Below, in pieces: positions 7,886 through 15,123 of a stretch of DNA of 36,402 nucleotides. The translations under genes and the position numbers were made by a program. Within the stretch, counting starts at the first letter, position 1; each line of letters starts with the position of its first letter. The stretch spans positions 1 to 36,402 of the forward strand of contig NZ_VBVX01000030.1 of the NCBI RefSeq assembly GCF_005981925.1, written 5' to 3'. The notes below the pieces were generated by a model. The model searched no databases. It worked only from the letters and a program-made list of their open reading frames with translations, and was not told where the DNA came from. The DNA comes from Streptomyces albidochromogenes (GTDB lineage: Bacteria > Actinomycetota > Actinomycetes > Streptomycetales > Streptomycetaceae).

Positions 7886-8658
7886 CCGGCCCCGTGATCT
7901 TCGACCCGCACACGCTCCCCTCGGACGACAACGTCAACCCCTACACCTTCTGCGTGGAGCTCAAGGGGAGCCAGTGGTTCCTGCAGAAGGGGAAGATGAT
8001 CGCCTACTACGGGCGCATCGACTTCAACGGCATCGGCCACGGCCGTTTCGAGCGCCTGCTGCGCACCAGCTTCCACTCGCCCCTGCACGCGAGCGACTGG
8101 GTGGTGGCGGAGGGCCAGGGGAAGATGCTGCTCGCGGACCGCGCGTTCGACGTCAACTCCTTCGACCTCGACAACGGCAACCTCACCATCCGCTCCGGCA
8201 ACCTCCTCGCGTACGAGCCGAGCCTCGCGCTCAAGCAGTCGATCGTGCCGGGCTTCCTGACCCTCATCGGCACGGGCAAGTTCGTGGCGGCCTCCAACGG
8301 CCCCGTGGTCTTCATGGAGCCGCCGATCCGCGTGGACCCGCAGGCGCTGGTCGGCTGGGCGGACTGCCCGTCGCCGTGCCACCACTACGACCACGGCTAC
8401 ATGACAGGCGTCATGGGCGGGATCAGGTCACTCACGGGCCTCGGCGGCACGTCGGGCGAGGAGCACCAGTTCGAGTTCGTCGGGGCCGGCACCGTGCTGT
8501 TGCAGTCCACCGAACTCCTCATGGCGGAGCAGGCCACGGGCGCGGTCCCGTCGCAGGCGGGAGTGCCCGGCGGGCACGGCGGCGGGGCGGGGCACCACGG
8601 CGCCGCACCGCGCCTTCCCGGTCAGCTGGGGGACCTCCAGCGTCGCTTCGGGCTGTGA
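7882..8658 (+). CDS. AIM24 family protein, third of three, with Cys/His insert and Gly/His tail
   Basis: A 258-residue member starting at GTG 7882, inside the stop of the previous gene. The core is AIM24-like (KGKMIAYYGRIDFNGIG, VVAEGQGKMLLADRAFDVNS, LTIRSGNLLAYEPSLAL, GEEHQFEFVGAGTVLLQ). It differs from its two partners by an insert at residues 159-185 holding Cys162, Cys166, His167, His168 and His171, which looks able to bind a metal ion, and by a Gly/His-rich tail (about 228-242). Metal binding is inference from residue pattern only. It is the last gene of the operon; a long inverted repeat lies just after it. Confidence 0.88.
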   Translation: MTGPVIFDPHTLPSDDNVNPYTFCVELKGSQWFLQKGKMIAYYGRIDFNGIGHGRFERLLRTSFHSPLHASDWVVAEGQGKMLLADRAFDVNSFDLDNGNLTIRSGNLLAYEPSLALKQSIVPGFLTLIGTGKFVAASNGPVVFMEPPIRVDPQALVGWADCPSPCHHYDHGYMTGVMGGIRSLTGLGGTSGEEHQFEFVGAGTVLLQSTELLMAEQATGAVPSQAGVPGGHGGGAGHHGAAPRLPGQLGDLQRRFGL

Positions 8659-8667
8659 GCGGTAGTC

Positions 8668-8726
8668 TGCGGAGTGTGACGTCGAACGTCTGCGCCCTTG
8701 TCGCGTGCCGGGCGTCACACTCCGCA
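8668..8726. promoter_or_regulatory. 14-bp perfect inverted repeat between AIM24 operon and marR
   Basis: TGCGGAGTGTGACG (8668-8681) is repeated in inverse at CGTCACACTCCGCA (8713-8726); one G-T and one further pair could extend the stem to 16 bp. The loop is about 30 nt and no T run follows, so it could be either a factor-independent terminator lacking a U tract or an operator region upstream of marR. Confidence 0.6.
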
Positions 8727-8753
8727 ACTTCGTCCAGTTTTCAACTTCTTAGG

Positions 8754-8759
8754 TAGAAT
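8754..8759 (+). promoter_or_regulatory. -10 element of the marR gene
   Basis: TAGAAT matches the actinobacterial -10 consensus (TANNNT). It ends 6 bp before the ATG at 8766, so the transcript would be essentially leaderless, and no ribosome-binding site is visible. A clear -35 is not seen; GTTTTCAACTT lies in that area and could be part of an operator. Confidence 0.5.
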
Positions 8760-8765
8760 CCATAT

Positions 8766-9242
8766 ATGGAGACCGAGACGGCCACCCCCTGGCTGACCGA
8801 TGCCGAACAGTGCGCCTGGCGGACCTACCTGGACGCCAACAGGCTGCTGACCTATCAGCTCGAAAAGGATCTTCAGCCGTACGGGCTGACCATCAACGAC
8901 TACGAGATCCTGGTCAACCTGTCCGAGTCGCAAGAGCGCCGGCTGCGGATGAGCGACCTCGCCGCGGCGACCCTCCAGTCCAAGAGCCGCCTCTCCCACC
9001 AGATCACCCGCATGGAGAACGCGGGGCTGGTCCGCAGGGAGAACTGCGAGTCCGACCGCCGCGGCCTGTACGCCGTGCTGACCGACCAGGGCAGCGAGAC
9101 CATGCAGCAGGTAGCCCCCCACCACGTGGAGTCCGTACGCCGGCACTTCATCGGCATGCTCTCCCCCGAAGCACTCGCCGACATGAAGGCCGCCCTCACT
9201 CCCGTCGTCGAGCAACTGCGCGGCCGACGGGGCAGGATCTAG
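8766..9242 (+). CDS. MarR family transcriptional regulator
   Basis: A 158-residue winged-helix protein. After an alpha-helical dimerisation segment (WRTYLDANRLLTYQLEKDL), the HTH is LRMSDLAAATLQSKSRLSHQITRMENAGLV and the wing is RRENCESDRRGLYAVLTDQG, both typical of MarR; the C-terminus returns to the dimerisation helices. Its single cysteine (NCESD) is in the wing, so oxidation sensing is conceivable but not shown. Ligand and targets are unknown; the AIM24 operon just upstream and autoregulation are the obvious candidates. The start is fixed by the -10 element directly before ATG, suggesting leaderless translation. Confidence 0.9.
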   Translation: METETATPWLTDAEQCAWRTYLDANRLLTYQLEKDLQPYGLTINDYEILVNLSESQERRLRMSDLAAATLQSKSRLSHQITRMENAGLVRRENCESDRRGLYAVLTDQGSETMQQVAPHHVESVRRHFIGMLSPEALADMKAALTPVVEQLRGRRGRI

Positions 9243-9259
9243 CCGGCCGGCCCGGCGTG

Positions 9260-9281
9260 GGAGAGCACCGCCGCGCTCTCC
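9260..9281. terminator. Bidirectional terminator between marR and the sensor kinase gene
   Basis: GGAGAGC (9260-9266) and GCTCTCC (9275-9281) form a 7-bp stem with an 8-nt loop, followed by TTCCCC. It sits between the convergent stops at 9242 and 9306. Confidence 0.6.
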
Positions 9282-9305
9282 TTCCCCAGGGTCCGCCCCC
9301 AGCTG

Positions 9306-10715
9306 TCAGGAACCCGCCGCGCCGGCCGCCACCGGCAGGCGAAGTTCGAACAGCGCGCCCCCCAGCGGCCCCCGCGCCACCGACAGCGTGCCGCCGTGCC
9401 GGCGCGCCACATCGCGGGCGATGGCCAGGCCGAGGCCCGCGCCGCCGTCGTCCCGGCTGCGGGCGTCGTCGAGCCGTACGAACCGCTCGAAGATCCGCTC
9501 GCGCTCCGCGGCCGGCACCCCCGCCCCGTCGTCGGCCACGCCGAGCACCACCGCGCCGCGCTCGCGCCGCACGGACACCTCGACGCGGCCACGCGCGTGC
9601 CGCTGCGCGTTGTCGAGCAGATTGCCGAGCACCCGCGCCAGCTGACCGCGCGAACCGGCCACCTCGTACGGTCCGGACCCCTCCGCCACCGTCACCGGCA
9701 GCCGGTCGGTCCGCTGCGAGACCTCCTCCCGCACCAGCGCGCCCAGATCGACGCGCCCCTGCCCGGGCCGCTCGCCGGCGTCCAGCCGGGCGAGGAGCAG
9801 CAGGTCGGCGGCGAGGGCCTGCAGCCGTACGGTGTCCCGCACCGCGCCCTCCACGTCCAGCAGCTCCGGATGCGCGGCGCCCACCTCCAGCTGCGTGCGC
9901 AGCGAGGCGATCGGACTGCGCAGCTCGTGCGAGGCGTCGGCGACGAACCGCCGCTGGCGTTCCACCGACGTCTCCAGGGCCGCGAGCGTCTCGTTGGTGG
10001 TCACGGCCAGCCGCGCCACTTCGTCGTGCGCGTCCGGCTCCGGGACCCGCCGGGACAGGTCCTCCGACGCGGTGATCGCGGCCATCTCGCGCCGGATCCC
10101 CTCCACCGGCCGCAACGCCCGCCGCGTCACGAGCCAGGTCACCCCGCCCACCACGGCCAGCAGCGCCGGCAGGCCGATCAGCATGGCCTCGCGCACCGTG
10201 TTGACGGCGTCCTGCTCGGCGGCCAGCGGCGCACCGGCGTAGACCGTGACGTCCTGGCCGCGAGCCGTGCGCACCTCGACGGCGGCGAACCGGTAGTCGG
10301 CCCGCTCGCCGTCCACCGTCGCGCTCCCCGACGACATGCGGGGCTCGTCGTCGGACACCTCCCCCGGCCCGGGGTCGTCGTCCCCGCCCTCGCGGGCGTC
10401 CCGCACCCGCACCTCGGAACTCCCCGCCCCCTCGATCGCCTCCAGGTCGTCGCTCACGGCGACCACCCGCCGGTCCTCGTCCACCACCTGGGCGGGACGG
10501 TCGTCGGGCCACTCCACGTCCGCGTACGGCCGCCCCAGGGCCACCTGCGAGGCGACGTTCTGGGCGCCGACCTCTGCCTGGAGGTCCGTCTGGTCGATGA
10601 GGTTGGCGCGCAGCACCAGCAGCACGGCCAGCCCGGCGGCCACCAGGGCCACCGCGACGACCGCGGTGGCCCCGAGCGCCGCCCGGGCCCGTACGGACCC
10701 GAACAGCCGCCTCAT
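9306..10715 (-). CDS. Two-component sensor histidine kinase
   Basis: A 469-residue membrane kinase. Order of parts: TM1 (about 14-36), an extracytoplasmic sensor region (about 37-176) with a very acidic stretch (residues 106-125), TM2 (about 177-197), HAMP (198-250), HisKA with His263 in FVADASHELRSPIASL, and an HATPase domain with N box NLLDNAQRH (365-373), G1 VADDGAGVP and G2 GGAGLGLAIA. It autophosphorylates and should pass the phosphate to the response regulator encoded just upstream; the ATG overlaps that gene's TGA (ATGA, 10712-10715). The stimulus is not evident. The acidic sensor region and the acidic PepSY protein of the divergent gene together hint at cation or envelope stress, which is inference. 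Confidence 0.94.
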   Translation of the reverse strand: MRRLFGSVRARAALGATAVVAVALVAAGLAVLLVLRANLIDQTDLQAEVGAQNVASQVALGRPYADVEWPDDRPAQVVDEDRRVVAVSDDLEAIEGAGSSEVRVRDAREGGDDDPGPGEVSDDEPRMSSGSATVDGERADYRFAAVEVRTARGQDVTVYAGAPLAAEQDAVNTVREAMLIGLPALLAVVGGVTWLVTRRALRPVEGIRREMAAITASEDLSRRVPEPDAHDEVARLAVTTNETLAALETSVERQRRFVADASHELRSPIASLRTQLEVGAAHPELLDVEGAVRDTVRLQALAADLLLLARLDAGERPGQGRVDLGALVREEVSQRTDRLPVTVAEGSGPYEVAGSRGQLARVLGNLLDNAQRHARGRVEVSVRRERGAVVLGVADDGAGVPAAERERIFERFVRLDDARSRDDGGAGLGLAIARDVARRHGGTLSVARGPLGGALFELRLPVAAGAAGS

Positions 10716-11374
10716 GCCGCCACCAGCCGGTATCCGGCGCCGCGCACCGTCTGGATCCTCGGCGCGCCGAGCTTGCGCCGCAGGGCGCTCACGTACACCT
10801 CGACGATGTTGGGATCGCCATCGTACGCGAAGTCCCACACGTGCTCCAGGATCTGCGCCTTGCTGACCACCTCGCCGGCCCGCACCGCGAACTGTTCCAG
10901 TACGGCGAACTCCTTGGCGGTGAGCACGACTTCGTCGTCACCCGCGTAGACCCGCCGACTGGCGGTGTCCACCCGCAGGTCCCCCACCACGACGACCGGG
11001 GAGGCCCCCGCGCCGGCCCGCCGCCGCAGCAGGGCCTTGACCCGGGCGACCAGCACGACGTACGAGAACGGCTTCGTCAGGTAGTCGTCGGCGCCCGTGT
11101 CGAGCCCCTCCGCCTCGTCGTACTCCCCGTCCTTGGCGGTCAGCATCAGGATCGGCACGTCGTTGCCCGCCGCCCGCAGCGCCGAGCACACCCGGTAGCC
11201 GTTCATGCCGGGGAGCATGATGTCGAGCAGGACGAGGTCGTACGCGCCCTCACCGGCCCGGTGCAGCCCTTCCAGCCCGTCGTGCACCACGTCCACGGCG
11301 AAGCCCTCGGCGGTGAGCCCCTTGGCCAGGGCCACCGCGAGCCGCCTCTCGTCCTCCACGATCAACAAGCGCAT
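10712..11374 (-). CDS. OmpR/PhoB-family response regulator
   Basis: A 220-residue regulator with a receiver domain (acidic pocket VEDER at 6-10, phospho-acceptor Asp51 in LVLLDIMLPGMNG, LTAKD and KPFSYVVLVARV motifs) and an OmpR-type winged helix (LTAKEFAVLEQFAVRAGEVVS, then YDGDPNIVEVYVSALRRKLG). It is co-expressed with the kinase downstream through a 4-bp overlap. The divergent intergenic region holds a perfect inverted repeat and three helically phased TTCAG repeats, the kind of direct repeat this family binds, so autoregulation and control of the PepSY gene are likely. Confidence 0.95.
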   Translation of the reverse strand: MRLLIVEDERRLAVALAKGLTAEGFAVDVVHDGLEGLHRAGEGAYDLVLLDIMLPGMNGYRVCSALRAAGNDVPILMLTAKDGEYDEAEGLDTGADDYLTKPFSYVVLVARVKALLRRRAGAGASPVVVVGDLRVDTASRRVYAGDDEVVLTAKEFAVLEQFAVRAGEVVSKAQILEHVWDFAYDGDPNIVEVYVSALRRKLGAPRIQTVRGAGYRLVAA

Positions 11375-11379
11375 GCGCC

Positions 11380-11400
11380 CAGGTTCGCAAACCGAACCTG
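11380..11400. promoter_or_regulatory. Perfect inverted repeat upstream of the response regulator gene
   Basis: CAGGTTCG (11380-11387) and CGAACCTG (11393-11400) are perfect inverses with a 5-bp spacer, 6 bp upstream of the response regulator start. This could be an operator or a 5'-UTR hairpin. Confidence 0.5.
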
Positions 11401-11408
11401 AAGACGGC

Positions 11409-11434
11409 TTCAGCAGGCTTCAGGCCACGTTCAG
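11409..11434. promoter_or_regulatory. Three phased TTCAG repeats, likely response regulator binding site
   Basis: TTCAG occurs at 11409-11413, 11419-11423 and 11430-11434, spaced 10 and 11 bp apart, one helical turn. This is the usual architecture of OmpR/PhoB-type sites. The third copy lies about 12 bp before a weak -10-like CAGATT (11446-11451), where it could stand in for the -35 box of the PepSY gene. Confidence 0.6.
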
Positions 11435-11488
11435 CATCGCTGGGCCAGATTGATTCCCGTAGCAACCAACCGCTCGGGAGGAAACCTC

Positions 11489-12037
11489 ATGAAGCGCAAG
11501 ATCGTCATCGCGACCGCCGTCACGGCCCTGCTCATCGGCGGCGGCACCGCGACCGCGTTCGCCACCTCGGACGACGACGCGAAGCCGGCCACGAGCGCGA
11601 TCACCCTCGACGAGGCGACCACGGCGGCCGTGAAGTCCGCACCGGGCACCGTCACCGGGGCCGAGCTCGACGACGACGAGCCCACCTGGGAGGTCGACGT
11701 GTACGGCAAGGACGCCAAGTGGCACGACGTCGACGTGGACGCCGCGACGGCGAAGGTCACGGGCGAGCACGCGCAGGACGACGAGGACGACCGCGCCCCG
11801 AAGAGCACGAAGGTCACCATGAGCGAGGCCGCGAAGGCGGCCCTCACGGCGCAGCCCGGCACGCTGACGTCCATCGACCTGGACGACGACGGCGGCTGGG
11901 AGGCGGAGGTCCGGTCCAAGGACGGCAAGGAGCACGAGCTGACCGTCGACGGCACGACGGCGAAGGCGACCCCGGAGAAGGACGACGCGGACGACTCCGA
12001 CCGGGCCGACGACGCCGACGACAACGACTCCGACTGA
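11489..12037 (+). CDS. Secreted acidic protein with two PepSY-like repeats
   Basis: A 182-residue protein with a signal peptide (MKRKIVIATAVTALLIGGGT, cleavage probably near AFA, residue 26). Two related repeats follow: about 36-93 (ITLDEATTAAVKSAPGTVTG, WEVDVYGKDAKWHDVDVDA) and about 108-161 (VTMSEAAKAALTAQPGTLTS, WEAEVRSKDGKEHELTVDG), each matching the PepSY pattern. The C-terminus is almost entirely Asp with some Ala/Glu. GGGAGGA 6 bp before ATG fixes the start. PepSY domains are proposed to inhibit proteases or act as accessory sensors in the envelope. Its position, divergent from the two-component system and next to the phased TTCAG repeats, marks it as the probable main target and possibly a feedback partner of the kinase. 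Confidence 0.9.
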   Translation: MKRKIVIATAVTALLIGGGTATAFATSDDDAKPATSAITLDEATTAAVKSAPGTVTGAELDDDEPTWEVDVYGKDAKWHDVDVDAATAKVTGEHAQDDEDDRAPKSTKVTMSEAAKAALTAQPGTLTSIDLDDDGGWEAEVRSKDGKEHELTVDGTTAKATPEKDDADDSDRADDADDNDSD

Positions 12038-12084
12038 CGGGGCAGGCCCCGCACCGCGCCCACCGGCGCAGGGGGCGCACGCAC

Positions 12085-12121
12085 GGGGGCGGTGTCCGGG
12101 ACAGTCCCGGACACCGCCCCC
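12085..12121. terminator. Strong bidirectional terminator hairpin
   Basis: GGGGGCGGTGTCCGGGAC (12085-12102) is followed, after a single A, by its perfect inverse (12104-12121): an 18-bp repeat between the convergent PepSY and meaB genes. No T run follows on either strand, as is common in Streptomyces. Confidence 0.85.
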
Positions 12122-12131
12122 GAAGCGACCG

Positions 12132-13091
12132 CTATCCCGCCTCCGTGACCCCCGCCACCAGCTCGTCGGCCGCCGCGTACGGGTCGAGCTCGCCCGCGAC
12201 GATCCGGTCGGCCAGTGCCCCGAGCCGCCGGTCGCCCCGCAGGTCCCCGATCCGCTCGCGCAGCGCGGTGACCGCGATCGTCTCGACCTCGTGCGCCGCG
12301 CGCTTCGCCCGCCGCTCCCCGAGCACCCCGCGCTCCTCCATCCACGCCCGGTGCTTCTCCAGGGCCTCGACGACCTCGTCGACGCCCTCGCCCCGCGCCG
12401 CCACCGTCTTCACGATCGGCGGCCGCCAGTCCCCGGGGCCCCGGGACTCCCCGAGGCCCAGCATGTGGTTGAGCTCCCGGGCAGTGGCGTCGGCCCCGTC
12501 CCGGTCGGCCTTGTTGACGACGTACACGTCGCCGATCTCCAGGATGCCCGCCTTCGCGGCCTGGATCCCGTCTCCCATGCCCGGCGCCAGCAGCACCACC
12601 GACGTGTCGGCCTGCGAGGCGATCTCGACCTCGGACTGCCCGACGCCGACCGTCTCGACCAGCACCACGTCGCACCCGGCGGCGTCGAGCACCCGGATGG
12701 CCTGCGGCGCCGCCCAGGCCAGACCGCCCAGGTGTCCGCGGGTGGCCATGGACCGGATGTAGACCCCGGGGTCCGACGCGTGCTCGGACATCCGCACCCG
12801 GTCGCCGAGCAGCGCACCGCCGCTGAACGGCGACGAGGGGTCCACCGCCAGGACCCCGACCCGCTTCCCGGCCCGCCGGTACGCCGACACCAGGGCCGAG
12901 GTGGAGGTCGACTTGCCCACGCCGGGTGAGCCGGTGAGCCCCACGACGTACGCGTTCCCGGCCAGCGGAGCCAGCGCCGCCATCACCTCACGCAGCTGCG
13001 GGGACGCCCCCTCGACCAGCGAGATGAGCCGGGCGACGGCACGCGGCCGGCCCTCTCGCGCCTGAGCCACCAGCCCGGGGACGTCCTGCAT
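12132..13091 (-). CDS. meaB: MeaB/ArgK family GTPase, methylmalonyl-CoA mutase chaperone
   Basis: A 319-residue G3E-type GTPase. The P-loop GSPGVGKS is at residues 54-61, followed by VLAVDPSSPFSGGALLGDRVRM (the MeaB/ArgK signature), switch region VETVGVGQSEVEIA, and the NKAD specificity motif (VVNKADRDGAD). MeaB proteins guard B12-dependent acyl-CoA mutases, gating adenosylcobalamin loading and protecting against inactivation. ATG 13091 is preferred because GGAG (complement of 13097-13100) is 5 bp away; GTG 13094, three bases upstream, is an alternative. It follows the thiolase gene after 62 bp on the same strand, with the epimerase gene of the same pathway divergent nearby. The mutase itself is not in the window. 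Confidence 0.95.
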   Translation of the reverse strand: MQDVPGLVAQAREGRPRAVARLISLVEGASPQLREVMAALAPLAGNAYVVGLTGSPGVGKSTSTSALVSAYRRAGKRVGVLAVDPSSPFSGGALLGDRVRMSEHASDPGVYIRSMATRGHLGGLAWAAPQAIRVLDAAGCDVVLVETVGVGQSEVEIASQADTSVVLLAPGMGDGIQAAKAGILEIGDVYVVNKADRDGADATARELNHMLGLGESRGPGDWRPPIVKTVAARGEGVDEVVEALEKHRAWMEERGVLGERRAKRAAHEVETIAVTALRERIGDLRGDRRLGALADRIVAGELDPYAAADELVAGVTEAG

Positions 13092-13153
13092 CACAACTCC
13101 GCTCCTCGATCAAGCACTACGGAAGGGTTACGCGCCCGTGAGCGCTCGCCGCG

Positions 13154-14356
13154 CTACTTGCCCGCGACCTTGATGATCAGCGCATCGCCCTGACCACCGC
13201 CACCACACAGCGCGGCAGCGCCGACACCGCCGCCCCGCCGCTTCAGCTCCAGCGCCAGGTGCAGCACGACGCGCGCGCCGGACATCCCGATGGGGTGTCC
13301 CAGGGCGATCGCGCCACCGTTGACGTTCACCTTTTCCGGGGACACCCCGAGGTCCTTCATTGACTGGACGGCGACGGCCGCGAAGGCCTCGTTGATCTCG
13401 ATGAGGTCCAGGTCCTCGACGCCGATCCCCTCCTTGCCGAGCGCGTGGGCGATGGCGTTGGACGGCTGCGACTGGAGCGAGTTGTCCGGGCCGGCCACGT
13501 TGCCGTGGGCTCCGATCTCGGCGATCCACTCGAGACCGAGCTCCTCGGCCTTGGCCCGGCTCATCACGACGACGGCGGCGGCGCCGTCGGAGATCTGCGA
13601 GGCGGTGCCGGCCGTGATCGTGCCGTCCTTGGCGAACGCGGGGCGCAGCTTGCCCAGCGACTCGGCCGTGGTCTCGGGCCGGATGCCCTCGTCCTTGGAG
13701 AACAGGACCGGGTCGCCCTTGCGCTGCGGGATCTCGACGGGCGTGATCTCGGCCTCGAAGAGCCCGTTCTTCTGCGCGGCGGCGGCCCGCTGGTGCGACT
13801 GGGCGGCGAACTCGTCCTGCGGTCCGCGGGCGATCCCGAGCCGGGTGTTGTGCTTCTCGGTCGACTCGCCCATCGCGATGCCCTCGAAGGAGTCGGTCAG
13901 GCCGTCGTGGGCCATCGAGTCGAGCATCTCGATGGCGCCGTACTTGAAGCCCTCACGGGACTTCGGCAGCACGTGCGGCGCGTTCGTCATGGACTCCTGG
14001 CCGCCGGCCACCACGATGTCGAACTCTCCGGCGCGGATCAGCTGGTCGGCCAGCGCGATGGCGTCGAGCCCGGAGAGACAGACCTTGTTGATGGTCAGGG
14101 CGGGCACGTTCATGGGGATGCCGGCCTTCACGGCCGCCTGACGGGCGGGAATCTGGCCCGCGCCGGCCTGGAGCACCTGGCCCATGATCACGTACTGGAC
14201 CTGGTCGCCGCCGATGCCGGCCCGCTCCAGGGCCGCCTTGATGGCGAAGCCGCCGAGGTCCGCGCCGGAGAAGGACTTGAGGGAGCCGAGGAGCCGGCCC
14301 ATGGGCGTACGGGCGCCAGCGACGATGACGGACGTGGTGCTGTTCGTTCCAGACAT
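13154..14356 (-). CDS. Acetyl-CoA C-acetyltransferase (thiolase)
   Basis: A 400-residue thiolase of normal length. Catalytic residues are in place: nucleophile Cys93 ([11 protein letters not shown]), His354 ([12 protein letters not shown]) and Cys384 ([11 protein letters not shown]). It should interconvert two acetyl-CoA with acetoacetyl-CoA and CoA in the cytoplasm, working in short-chain acyl-CoA breakdown or polyketide/PHB precursor supply. ATG 14356 begins [20 protein letters not shown], matching family starts. A promoter (-35 GTGACC, -10 TACATT, 17-bp spacer) lies upstream with a partial palindrome inside its spacer. meaB follows in the same direction. Confidence 0.95.
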   Translation of the reverse strand: MSGTNSTTSVIVAGARTPMGRLLGSLKSFSGADLGGFAIKAALERAGIGGDQVQYVIMGQVLQAGAGQIPARQAAVKAGIPMNVPALTINKVCLSGLDAIALADQLIRAGEFDIVVAGGQESMTNAPHVLPKSREGFKYGAIEMLDSMAHDGLTDSFEGIAMGESTEKHNTRLGIARGPQDEFAAQSHQRAAAAQKNGLFEAEITPVEIPQRKGDPVLFSKDEGIRPETTAESLGKLRPAFAKDGTITAGTASQISDGAAAVVVMSRAKAEELGLEWIAEIGAHGNVAGPDNSLQSQPSNAIAHALGKEGIGVEDLDLIEINEAFAAVAVQSMKDLGVSPEKVNVNGGAIALGHPIGMSGARVVLHLALELKRRGGGVGAAALCGGGGQGDALIIKVAGK

Positions 14357-14400
14357 GAGGCACGGCCCCTAGGGATGAGGAGTGAACGAGGGTTTACCTC

Positions 14401-14429
14401 AATGTACTGAGCGGTACCTGTGCGGTCAC
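14401..14429 (-). promoter_or_regulatory. Thiolase promoter with overlapping partial palindrome
   Basis: On the minus strand, GTGACC (complement of 14424-14429) and TACATT (complement of 14401-14406) are 17 bp apart. The spacer contains ACTGAGCGGT (plus strand, 14406-14415), which resembles a half-site of the ACTGACCGGT type bound by several actinobacterial TetR regulators of acyl-CoA genes. Confidence 0.5.
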
Positions 14430-14492
14430 CGGGCAGCAAGTGTGATCGCGCGCACGTTGCGTAACCACCCCCAACCGCGCTGCACTGTCCCC

Positions 14493-14933
14493 ATGCTGAC
14501 GCGAATCGACCACATCGGAATCGCCTGTTTCGACCTCGACAAGACCATCGAGTTCTACCGTTCGACCTATGGCTTCCAGGTGTACCACTCGGAGGTCAAC
14601 GAGGAGCAGGGCGTCCGTGAAGCCATGCTCAAGATCAACGAGACGTCCGACGGCGGCGCCTCCTACCTCCAGCTCCTGGAGCCCACCCGCGAGGACTCCG
14701 CGGTGGGAAAGTGGCTGGCCAAGAACGGTGAGGGGGTCCACCACATCGCGTTCGGCACCGCCGACGTGGACGGCGACGCAGCGGACATCCGCGACAAGGG
14801 CGTACGGGTCCTGTACGACGAGCCGCGCATCGGTTCCATGGGCTCCCGCATCACCTTCCTGCACCCCAAGGACTGCCACGGAGTACTGACGGAACTGGTC
14901 ACTTCGGCCCCCTCCTCCGCCACGGAGCACTGA
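14493..14933 (+). CDS. mce: Methylmalonyl-CoA epimerase (VOC family)
   Basis: A 146-residue protein with the paired beta-alpha-beta-beta-beta units of the VOC fold. Metal ligands expected for the family are visible: His7 (RIDHIGIACFDL), His84 (GVHHIAFGTADV) and Glu134 (GVLTELV), and LQLLEP is a typical epimerase motif. It interconverts (2R)- and (2S)-methylmalonyl-CoA, feeding the B12-dependent mutase that MeaB protects. It is transcribed away from the thiolase-meaB pair. ATG 14493 gives the family-typical start MLTRIDHIGIA; no Shine-Dalgarno is visible, so translation may be leaderless or weak. Confidence 0.95.
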   Translation: MLTRIDHIGIACFDLDKTIEFYRSTYGFQVYHSEVNEEQGVREAMLKINETSDGGASYLQLLEPTREDSAVGKWLAKNGEGVHHIAFGTADVDGDAADIRDKGVRVLYDEPRIGSMGSRITFLHPKDCHGVLTELVTSAPSSATEH

Positions 14934-14941
14934 CCGGAGCA

Positions 14942-14970
14942 CTGTCCCGCTGATCCCACGCCGGTAGAGT
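14942..14970 (+). promoter_or_regulatory. Probable scy promoter
   Basis: CTGTCC (14942-14947) and TAGAGT (14965-14970) are 17 bp apart, just after the mce stop. Transcription would start near 14977, giving a roughly 147-nt leader before the chosen scy start. Confidence 0.5.
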
Positions 14971-14978
14971 GGGCGGTT

Positions 14979-14998
14979 CCGGTCCGGGGCCGGACCGG
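14979..14998. terminator. 9-bp hairpin at the 5' end of the scy leader or end of mce
   Basis: CCGGTCCGG (14979-14987) and CCGGACCGG (14990-14998) are perfect inverses with a GG centre. It can serve as mce terminator or, given the promoter just upstream, as a 5'-end hairpin on the scy transcript. Confidence 0.5.
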
Positions 14999-15048
14999 GG
15001 CCTGTGACTCATGCCTCACTGTTGATCTGAGACCATTCCCCCCGGGGG

Positions 15049-15076
15049 CCGCCCGAAGTCGGGGCGGTGCTTGTTT
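15049..15076 (+). terminator. Terminator or attenuator hairpin in the scy leader
   Basis: CCGCCC (15049-15054) pairs with GGGCGG (15062-15067), followed by the T-rich TGCTTGTTT (15068-15076). It resembles a classical intrinsic terminator, about 57 bp upstream of the scy start; transcripts from the 14942-14970 promoter must pass it. Confidence 0.5.
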
Positions 15077-15123
15077 CGGAGAGTTCGGAAGAGTTGCGAC
15101 CAGGGGACGGATGGGACCGCGCA

